Below, piece after piece: positions 58,424 through 64,000 of a DNA stretch of 64,000 nucleotides (positions are counted from its first letter, which is position 1; the number at the start of each line of letters is the position of its first letter). The position numbers and the translations under genes are program-made. Origin of the DNA: Sporosarcina sp. Marseille-Q4943 (GTDB lineage: Bacteria; Bacillota; Bacilli; Bacillales_A; Planococcaceae); the NCBI RefSeq assembly GCF_943736995.1, contig NZ_CALSFT010000002.1:62001-126000 (forward strand), read 5' to 3'. The notes beneath the pieces are model-generated. The model saw nothing but the letters and a program-made list of their open reading frames with translations. It was not told the DNA's origin and made no database searches.

Positions 58424-58645
58424 TTAATCTACAGAGTAGTTCTTATGAGAAACAACGGTGAGATTGGATGCGGCGCCGATACGGTCGGCGTCGTCCTCCG
58501 AAATTTTAACGATGACCGAGTTTTCAAGAATTTTATGAATCGTCCCGTTCACCTCATGATCATTGCGGACGAATGAAATCTCCTCATCGATATGACGAGC
58601 TGCGACAAAATCTGAAACAGGTTTCTCTCTGCGTGGAAATGCCAA
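58424..58645 (-). CDS. DUF2187 (YkvS-like) small protein
   Basis: This 73-residue protein has the small beta-rich DUF2187 core (GTIHKILENSVIVKIS). Function unknown. A TTG at 58645 is the likely start because GGAG lies 8 bases before it; a GTG at 58654 overlaps that site. The 5' leader holds a terminator-like hairpin inside an outer inverted repeat. Confidence 0.75.
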   Translation of the reverse strand: MAFPRREKPVSDFVAARHIDEEISFVRNDHEVNGTIHKILENSVIVKISEDDADRIGAASNLTVVSHKNYSVD

Positions 58646-58670
58646 ACGAATCACTCCTACTGTTTATTCT

Positions 58671-58728
58671 CATCATGATTTCTAAAGAAAAATTGCTTAG
58701 GCACGTCCTAAGCAATCGAATCATGATG
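58671..58728 (-). promoter_or_regulatory. Nested hairpins in the DUF2187 leader (possible attenuator)
   Basis: The outer arms CATCATGATT and AATCATGATG (58671-58680 and 58719-58728) are perfect complements. Inside, ATTGCTTAGG (58692-58701) pairs perfectly with CCTAAGCAAT (58707-58716). On the minus strand the inner stem is followed by TTTTTC, so it looks like a terminator within a closed outer stem, 26 bases before the start codon. Confidence 0.6.
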
Positions 58729-58829
58729 GAAAACAACTAGTTGAAACCGATCCCTATCAAGTTGTCTATAACTAGTATACCATAAATTGTCGAACTTTGC
58801 AGAATGCTGAATCGAAGAAGAACAACCGC

Positions 58830-58858
58830 TTGACATTATACCTAGAGGGGTATACAAT
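58830..58858 (+). promoter_or_regulatory. cstR promoter with operator in the spacer
   Basis: TTGACA (58830-58835), 17 bases and TACAAT (58853-58858) form a near-consensus promoter. TATACCTAGAGGGGTATA (58837-58854) fills the spacer and matches CsoR/CstR operators. Autorepression is expected. Confidence 0.85.
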
Positions 58859-58894
58859 CGATATTGTAATCAACGTGAAAGGAGCTGAACGTAA

Positions 58895-59158
58895 TTGCAC
58901 TACGATGAGAAAGTCGTTAATCGTTTAAAAAGGATCGAAGGCCAGATCAAAGGGATTTTACGAATGATTGAAGAAGGAAAAGACTGCAAAGAGGTCGTGA
59001 CTCAACTGTCAGCTTCCCGTTCAGCGATTGACCGTACGATAGGTGTCATTGTCAGCTCAAATATCATTGCATGTATGCAGAACATTGACGAGAACAATTC
59101 GATGTCCCAAGAGGATATCGTGAAGCAAGCGGTAGATCTTCTTGTAAAGAGTCGCTAA
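58895..59158 (+). CDS. cstR: Persulfide-sensing repressor CstR
   Basis: This 87-residue CsoR-family protein is the CstR subtype. Cys31 (KDCKEVV) and Cys60 (IIACM) are at the same positions as in S. aureus CstR. The copper-binding His of CsoR is replaced by Asn56, so it should sense reactive sulfur, not copper. The TTG start at 58895 follows AAAGGAGCTGA. Operators lie before this gene and before the next one. It resembles YrkD of B. subtilis in genome position. Confidence 0.9.
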   Translation: MHYDEKVVNRLKRIEGQIKGILRMIEEGKDCKEVVTQLSASRSAIDRTIGVIVSSNIIACMQNIDENNSMSQEDIVKQAVDLLVKSR

Positions 59159-59162
59159 ACAG

Positions 59163-59204
59163 TTGACTCTTTTCTTTTAACGGTTTAATATACCCCTAGG
59201 GGTA
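59163..59204 (+). promoter_or_regulatory. Promoter of the persulfide operon with perfect CstR palindrome
   Basis: TTGACT (59163-59168), 17 bases and TAATAT (59186-59191) form a promoter. The perfect palindrome TACCCCTAGGGGTA (59191-59204) covers the transcription start region. Confidence 0.88.
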
Positions 59205-59232
59205 GAGGTAATGTATGAAAGGGTGATTAAAT

Positions 59233-59712
59233 TTGTCTGAAACGAAAAAGACGACCATTGTTCTATTCAGTGGCGACTACGATAAAGCGATGGCTGCGTA
59301 CATCATTGCAAATGGAGCTGCGGCTTATGACCATGAAGTGACAATCTTCCATACGTTTTGGGGGTTGAATGCACTCCGGAAAGAAGAGCACGTTCCTGTG
59401 AAAAAAGGATTCCTTGAAAAGATGTTCGGCAAAATGATGCCGCGTGGTGCTGATAAGATGGGTATCTCAAAAATGAATATGGCTGGAATGGGCCCTAAAA
59501 TGATTAAGCATGTCATGAAAAAGCATAATGCGATGACGCTTCCTCAGCTGATTGATATGGCACAAGAACAGGACATTAAACTTGTCGCGTGTACAATGAC
59601 GATGGATTTATTAGGTCTTGATCAAGCAGAGTTACTGGACGGCGTTGACTATGCGGGCGTAGCCGCTTATTTAGCTGATGCACAAGAGGGCAATGTGAAT
59701 TTATTTATCTAA
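59233..59712 (+). CDS. DsrE/DsrF-like sulfur-relay protein (YrkE-like)
   Basis: This 159-residue DsrE-family protein has the order [38 protein letters not shown], a Met- and Lys-rich middle and [12 protein letters not shown] with the likely sulfur-carrying Cys. It probably moves persulfide sulfur between the rhodanese and TusA proteins encoded downstream. TTG 59233 follows AAAGGGTGAT. It is the first gene of the CstR-controlled operon; B. subtilis yrkE has the same place. Confidence 0.88.
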   Translation: MSETKKTTIVLFSGDYDKAMAAYIIANGAAAYDHEVTIFHTFWGLNALRKEEHVPVKKGFLEKMFGKMMPRGADKMGISKMNMAGMGPKMIKHVMKKHNAMTLPQLIDMAQEQDIKLVACTMTMDLLGLDQAELLDGVDYAGVAAYLADAQEGNVNLFI

Positions 59713-59729
59713 AAAAGGAGGAAATCACA

Positions 59730-61196
59730 ATGAATGAAGTGACAGCAAAAGAAATTGAAGCAAAACTATCCGCGGGACAAACGCTCAATCTTATAGACGT
59801 CCGTGAGGTGGATGAAGTCGCTGAAGGAAAAATTCCTGGCGCCATCAATATCCCTCTTGGATTGTTGGAGTTCCGTATGAATGAATTAGATAAAAACGTT
59901 GAGTACACTATGGTTTGCCGTTCTGGAGGACGCAGCGTACAGGCGACGAAGTTCTTGGAAAGTTACGGATACAAAGCGGTGAACATGGCGGGCGGCATGT
60001 TGGCATGGGAAGGTCCGACTGAAGATTTTTTTACAAATAATAATACCCCAAGGGGCACTGAGGGGGACGTTGCAATTACACCGATGACGGCTGGAGAAGT
60101 CGCAAAAAAAGTGATCTCTAAAGAGGCGTTCTTTATTTTGGATGTCCGGAATGAAGATGCGTTTGCAGATTGGAAAATTGAAGGGGAAAACATTCAATAT
60201 TTGAATATCCCTTATTTCGATTTACTCGATGGCGTAGAGGAAATCCTTGATCAAATTCCGGCCGATCAAGACGTTGTTGTCGTCTGTGCGAAGGAAGGCT
60301 CTTCTATCTTCGTCGCAGAAATGCTTGCTGAGGCAGGACGTGACGTTCACTACTTGCAAGGTGGAATGAGGGCATGGAGCGAATATTTGGAGCCAGTGAA
60401 AGTCGGTGACTTGAAAGGTGGCGGCGCGATTTATCAATTTGTCAGAATCGGAAAAGGATGCCTCTCTTACATGATCGTTTCAAACGGAGAAGCGGCCATT
60501 GTAGATGCGACAAGAATGACAGATGTCTTCCTGGATTTCGCTAAACAATTGAACGTGAACATTACGAATGTCCTCGATACACATTTGCATGCGGATCATA
60601 TTTCCGGAGGACGTCAAATTGCCGAAGCTGTGAACGGAACGTACTGGCTACCGCCAAAAGATGCAACAGAAGTGACATTTGATTACGAACCGTTGGAAGA
60701 TGGCCGAGTCATACAAGTAGGAACATCGAAAATCGATATTAAAGCGCTCTATTCACCTGGTCATACAATCGGTTCCACTTCGTTTATCGTAGACGATGCT
60801 TATTTATTGTCAGGAGATATTTTATTCATCGATTCGATCGGACGTCCAGACCTCGCAGGATTAGCAGAGGATTGGGTCGGCGATTTACGGGAAACTTTGT
60901 ATAGCCGCTACCGTGAGTTGGCGGAGGATCTACTCGTTCTTCCAGCCCACTTCATGGTCATCGAAGAGCTGAATGATGACGGAAGCGTGTCTGAGAAGTT
61001 AGGGAAGCTTTTTGCGGAAAACCACGGTTTGAATATCGAGGATGAACAGGATTTCCGTCAAATGGTGACAGGAAACTTACCTCCTCAACCGAACGCATAT
61101 CAAGAAATCCGACAAACGAACATGGGGAAAATCACGCCTGACGAGGAAACGCAACGTGAAATGGAAATCGGACCAAACCGCTGTGCGGTTCGGTAA
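59730..61196 (+). CDS. Rhodanese-rhodanese-persulfide dioxygenase fusion
   Basis: This 488-residue protein joins three sulfur enzymes. Residues about 4-95 are a rhodanese with active Cys63 (MVCRSGGRS). Residues about 115-225 are a second rhodanese with Cys in [10 protein letters not shown], a less usual loop. From about 230 a metallo-beta-lactamase domain of the persulfide dioxygenase type carries [11 protein letters not shown], the later PGHTIGS and [16 protein letters not shown]. It should oxidise persulfides to sulfite and then thiosulfate in the cytosol. S. aureus CstB has similar parts, but with the dioxygenase first. ATG follows AAGGAGG. Confidence 0.9.
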   Translation: MNEVTAKEIEAKLSAGQTLNLIDVREVDEVAEGKIPGAINIPLGLLEFRMNELDKNVEYTMVCRSGGRSVQATKFLESYGYKAVNMAGGMLAWEGPTEDFFTNNNTPRGTEGDVAITPMTAGEVAKKVISKEAFFILDVRNEDAFADWKIEGENIQYLNIPYFDLLDGVEEILDQIPADQDVVVVCAKEGSSIFVAEMLAEAGRDVHYLQGGMRAWSEYLEPVKVGDLKGGGAIYQFVRIGKGCLSYMIVSNGEAAIVDATRMTDVFLDFAKQLNVNITNVLDTHLHADHISGGRQIAEAVNGTYWLPPKDATEVTFDYEPLEDGRVIQVGTSKIDIKALYSPGHTIGSTSFIVDDAYLLSGDILFIDSIGRPDLAGLAEDWVGDLRETLYSRYRELAEDLLVLPAHFMVIEELNDDGSVSEKLGKLFAENHGLNIEDEQDFRQMVTGNLPPQPNAYQEIRQTNMGKITPDEETQREMEIGPNRCAVR

Positions 61197-61228
61197 ATCA
61201 TACAACAATAAAAAGGAGCGATTTATAA

Positions 61229-61456
61229 ATGAATGTATCAAAAGTATTGGACGCAAAAGGATTGGCATGCCCAATGCCGGTTGTACGTGCAAGAAAGACA
61301 ATGAAAGAAATGGAGACAGGTGAAATCCTTGAAATCCAAGCGACAGACAAAGGCTCAATGGCTGATATGACAGCTTGGGCAAAATCAAGCGGGCACGAAA
61401 TGGTCGACCAAAAAGAAGATGCAGGTGTCTTCACGTTCTGGATTAAGAAAGGCTGA
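61229..61456 (+). CDS. TusA-family sulfur carrier (YrkI-like)
   Basis: This 75-residue sulfur carrier has the typical KVLDAKGLACPMPVVRARK with the persulfide-bearing Cys in CPMP. It follows the fusion gene by 32 bases with AAAAGGAG before the ATG, so it belongs to the same operon. It likely receives sulfur from the rhodanese or DsrE-like proteins. Confidence 0.93.
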   Translation: MNVSKVLDAKGLACPMPVVRARKTMKEMETGEILEIQATDKGSMADMTAWAKSSGHEMVDQKEDAGVFTFWIKKG

Positions 61457-61462
61457 TTGTAG

Positions 61463-61707
61463 GGGAGGGGGTATCTGATCAGCCCCCTCAGCCTGTTGAC
61501 AAACGCTCGCATCCGTTGTTGCTCGTGTCGCTCGTCCGCTCATGAACTTTAGTTCTATTCGCGTCTTCGCTCCACTTCGCGCCTAGGATGACAAGCGTTT
61601 TCAATCAGGCTGAGGATATGCCTGGTTATTATATTTTCCCTAAAATTGAGTGTAGACAAAGTCAAAAAACGACTTTGTCTACACTTTGGGGGTATCTGAT
61701 CAGATAC
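61463..61707 (+). other. Structured intergenic region between tusA and tauE
   Basis: The sequence GGGGGTATCTGATCAG occurs at 61467-61482 and 61688-61703. The first copy is in a hairpin (GAGGGGG/CCCCCTC); the second extends to the perfect palindrome GTATCTGATCAGATAC (61692-61707). Between them lie 21-base imperfect inverted ends (61487-61507 and 61594-61614) around an 86-base centre, and a 15-bp perfect hairpin (AGTGTAGACAAAGTC, 61649-61685). No coding frame of note is present. It may be a small MITE-like insertion together with operator sites. Confidence 0.6.
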
Positions 61708-61737
61708 ACTTTCCTTATTTAAAAGGAGGGTGAATTT

Positions 61738-62511
61738 ATGGATATGTCATTTCTTATAACGATTTTCCTGATTGGATTTGTGGGGTCCTTCGTTTCAGGT
61801 ATGGTTGGAATCGGCGGATCGATCATTAAATATCCTATGTTGTTATACATTCCGCCATTGCTCGGAATTGCCGCTTTTTCCGCACACGAAGTTTCCGGAA
61901 TCAGTGCAATCCAAGTGTTCTTCGCGACAATTTCCGGTGTGTGGGCGTATCGGAAAGGCGGATATCTCAATAAAACGCTAATCATCTATATGGGCAGCGC
62001 GATTTTGCTTGGTAGCTTTATCGGGGGCTATGGCTCCAATATGATTTCAGAAGGGTCTATCAACCTTGTGTACGGGATTTTGGCAACGATTGCGGCTATC
62101 ATGATGTTCATTCCGAAAAAAGGATTGGATGATGTCCCTGCCGATCAGGTGAGCTTCAATAAATGGCTTGCGGCTGTGTTAGCTTTCATCGTAGGAATTG
62201 CAGCTGGCATTGTCGGAGCTGCAGGAGCCTTCATCTTAGTTCCAATCATGCTCGTCGTCTTAAAAATCCCGACACGTATGACGATTGCAACTTCACTTGC
62301 CATCACGTTCATATCATCAATCGGATCGACTGTAGGGAAGATCGTGACGGACCAAGTTCTATATTGGCCAGCAGCTGTCATGATCGTAGCGAGCATCCTT
62401 GCCGCTCCATTAGGGGCAAAAGCGGGGCAAAAAATGAATACGAAAGTATTGCAAGGCATATTAGCTGTATTGATTCTAGGAACGGCTATTAAAATTTGGT
62501 TGGATTTTTGA
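61738..62511 (+). CDS. TauE/SafE-family sulfite/sulfonate exporter (YrkJ-like)
   Basis: This 257-residue membrane protein has eight or so helices in two TauE repeats. The first starts [21 protein letters not shown], the second [20 protein letters not shown]. It probably exports sulfite or thiosulfate made by the persulfide dioxygenase. ATG 61738 follows AAAGGAGGG. It is the last gene of the cluster, though the long structured gap before it may separate its expression. Confidence 0.92.
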   Translation: MDMSFLITIFLIGFVGSFVSGMVGIGGSIIKYPMLLYIPPLLGIAAFSAHEVSGISAIQVFFATISGVWAYRKGGYLNKTLIIYMGSAILLGSFIGGYGSNMISEGSINLVYGILATIAAIMMFIPKKGLDDVPADQVSFNKWLAAVLAFIVGIAAGIVGAAGAFILVPIMLVVLKIPTRMTIATSLAITFISSIGSTVGKIVTDQVLYWPAAVMIVASILAAPLGAKAGQKMNTKVLQGILAVLILGTAIKIWLDF

Positions 62512-62518
62512 TGAATTG

Positions 62519-62566
62519 AAAAAGGCGATGTAGAGGGGAGAGTCCCTGTACATCGCCTTTTTGTCT
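62519..62566. terminator. Bidirectional terminator after tauE
   Basis: AAAAAGGCGATGTA pairs with TACATCGCCTTTTT around a G/C-rich loop. Confidence 0.92.
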
Positions 62567-62588
62567 CGTCCAGCTCTGCCTTTGAATA

Positions 62589-64000
62589 TTAGCGCAACGT
62601 GCGGGAAGTTGCTTGGAGGATTCCTTTCTTCACATTCTGTACAGATTCTTTTTTCCTTGCAAAGACGAAATACGAAGCAATCGTCAACCCAGCGATCAAC
62701 AACGTGAGTAAAGCTTGTGTTCGTAGTGAATCGATAATGAGCATGGCGACATAAATGCCAACAATGCAAATGATCGAGAAATAAGTCAAGTACGGGTATA
62801 GCCACATTTTGACTTCCAAGGCTTCTGGATGTTCACGTTCCAATTTCCGACGCATGCGTAATTGTGAAAACGCGATTACAAGATATACAAGCAATGCGAC
62901 TGCGCCCGAAGAGTTGATTAAAAATAGAAAAATCTTGTCGGGAGATGTATAGCTAAAAATGACCGCTATATAGGAAAATACAGTACTGAATAGGATGGCG
63001 CGTACAGGGACGCCTTTTTTGCTTAGTTTCATGAATGCTTTAGGTGCGTCGCCCTTTTTCGCCATTCCGAATAGCATCCGTGAATTTGCGTAAAGTGCGG
63101 AATTCAGACAAGATAATACTGCAGTGAGCACGACGAAATTCATGATCTGAGCTGCTGCCGGGATGCCGACATAGTCAAGCACTGCGACGAAGGGGCTGAC
63201 AAGGATGTTGGCGGAATTCCAAGGCAGTAAAGTGACGACGATTGCAATTGATCCGATATAGAACACAAGAATACGCCAGACGACACTATTTGTCGCAATG
63301 CGCACCGCTTTTGTCGGATGGTCGGATTCACCTGCTGCGATCGCGACAATTTCAGTCCCCATAAATGAGAAAATAACGATTGTAATTCCGAGTAAGACAG
63401 CTCCAAATCCGGATGGCATAAATCCGCCTTCTCCTAATAGATTGGCCGCACCTGGTGTTTCGACATTCGGAAACCATCCAAGGATGACGGAAAGCCCAAG
63501 TATTAGGAACAATGCAATACTGACCACTTTAATAAATGAGAACCAATACTCGAACTCGCCAAACGATTTCACGGAGAATAGATTTGTCATTGTTAATAAA
63601 ATCGTTAGCACCAAACTCATAAACCACACTGGAATGCCGGGCATCCAATATTGAATGATAGCAGCACCCGCAATCGCCTCGATCGCTATGACGACCACCC
63701 AGAAAAACCAGTATAACCACCCGATTGTATAACCCGCCCAAGGACCGATTGCTTCACTTGCATATGTGGAAAACGAGCCGCTTGTCGGTTTGGCTGCAGC
63801 CATTTCCCCCAACATCCGCATGACTAAAACGACCAAAAAACCTGCTAATGCATAGGACAAAATGGCTCCGGGGCCTGTTGCGTTAATAACAGCTCCACTT
63901 CCGACGAATAAGCCCGCCCCAATGACACCCGCAATCGAAATCATACTAATATGACGTATTTTTAAATCCGGGTTTAATTGCTGATCTTGTTCTGTTGACA
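62589..64000 (-). CDS. APC-family amino acid permease, 5' end outside the window
   Basis: This is a member of the amino acid/polyamine/organocation superfamily, in the GabP/lysine-permease-like branch. The frame is open to the window edge: at least 18 residues (NPDLKIRHISM region) precede the first internal Met, so the gene is cut at its 5' end. About twelve helices are present, with the helix 1 motif SIAGVIGAGLFVGSG and the helix 8 region SALYANSRMLFGMAKKG. Import of an amino acid or GABA is likely; the exact substrate is unknown. Confidence 0.92.
   Translation of the reverse strand, partial: STEQDQQLNPDLKIRHISMISIAGVIGAGLFVGSGAVINATGPGAILSYALAGFLVVLVMRMLGEMAAAKPTSGSFSTYASEAIGPWAGYTIGWLYWFFWVVVIAIEAIAGAAIIQYWMPGIPVWFMSLVLTILLTMTNLFSVKSFGEFEYWFSFIKVVSIALFLILGLSVILGWFPNVETPGAANLLGEGGFMPSGFGAVLLGITIVIFSFMGTEIVAIAAGESDHPTKAVRIATNSVVWRILVFYIGSIAIVVTLLPWNSANILVSPFVAVLDYVGIPAAAQIMNFVVLTAVLSCLNSALYANSRMLFGMAKKGDAPKAFMKLSKKGVPVRAILFSTVFSYIAVIFSYTSPDKIFLFLINSSGAVALLVYLVIAFSQLRMRRKLEREHPEALEVKMWLYPYLTYFSIICIVGIYVAMLIIDSLRTQALLTLLIAGLTIASYFVFARKKESVQNVKKGILQATSRTLR

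Noticed and set aside
61487..61614. tRNA or rRNA fragment in the tusA-tauE gap
   Set aside because: No cloverleaf, no T-loop GTTCGAATC-type sequence and no CCA end. Only inverted ends are seen.

Overview
The window looks like the chromosome of an endospore-forming, low-to-mid GC Bacillales bacterium, most like Sporosarcina or a relative in the Planococcaceae. The signs are strong AGGAGG-type ribosome sites, a sporulation-type diadenylate cyclase (CdaS), a T-box leader, promoter shapes for sigma-B and forespore sigma factors, a Bacillus-type MhqR operator, csoR-copZ-copA and a yrk/cst-like sulfur operon. The assignment was made by eye.

Layout. 0-3.6 kb: 3' end of an allantoate amidohydrolase gene, cdaS, then a ring-cleaving dioxygenase and a WrbA-type quinone reductase behind an MhqR-like operator. 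3.6-8.4 kb: a 22-unit array of exact 21-bp repeats, interrupted by two inverted copies of one IS3-family element and one IS256-family element. Removing each IS with one target-site copy restores the 21-bp register. 8.5-14.4 kb: HxlR regulator with a DsbA-like protein, Ogt, a YusW-like lipoprotein and the copper module csoR/copZ/copA. 14.6-19 kb: an AT-rich stretch with a DUF2785 protein and an FtsX-type ABC exporter. 19-33.7 kb: yqeY, a chemotaxis receptor, a YjdM/PhnA protein, a T-box controlled short-form ProRS, a second 21-bp array, a GT4/HAD pair resembling sucrose-phosphate synthase and phosphatase, AlaX, an ECF sigma/anti-sigma pair, an EamA transporter, a YxlEFG-like ABC operon and small stress-type proteins. 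33.8-38.6 kb: a PQQ-type sugar dehydrogenase lipoprotein opposite a Tat-exported GMC dehydrogenase pair with its own tatA-tatC. 38.6-50.5 kb: two tandem small paralogues, a fusion of an HTH domain to a degenerate F1-ATPase beta-like domain, a nucleotidyltransferase, a cysteine hydrolase, an L,D-transpeptidase, catR/catE-like genes, transporters, a FhuF-like protein and a CoA hydrolase/transferase. 50.7-62.5 kb: a sulfur-oriented region with a membrane rhodanese, a sulfonate-type ABC transporter, peptidase T, a LysR regulator with a YeiH exporter, and a CstR-controlled persulfide operon (cstR, dsrE, rhodanese-rhodanese-persulfide dioxygenase, tusA, tauE). The window ends inside an amino-acid permease gene.

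The least expected items are: (1) the HTH/F1-beta-like pseudo-ATPase at 39256-40305; (2) two unrelated families of short arrays that share a 21-bp period (two DNA helical turns), lie just after gene ends and run in the same direction; (3) the domain order of the persulfide dioxygenase fusion and the structured gap between tusA and tauE. No rRNA, tRNA, prophage or CRISPR array was seen. Starts were chosen by ribosome-site spacing and family comparison from memory; no alignment or search was run.
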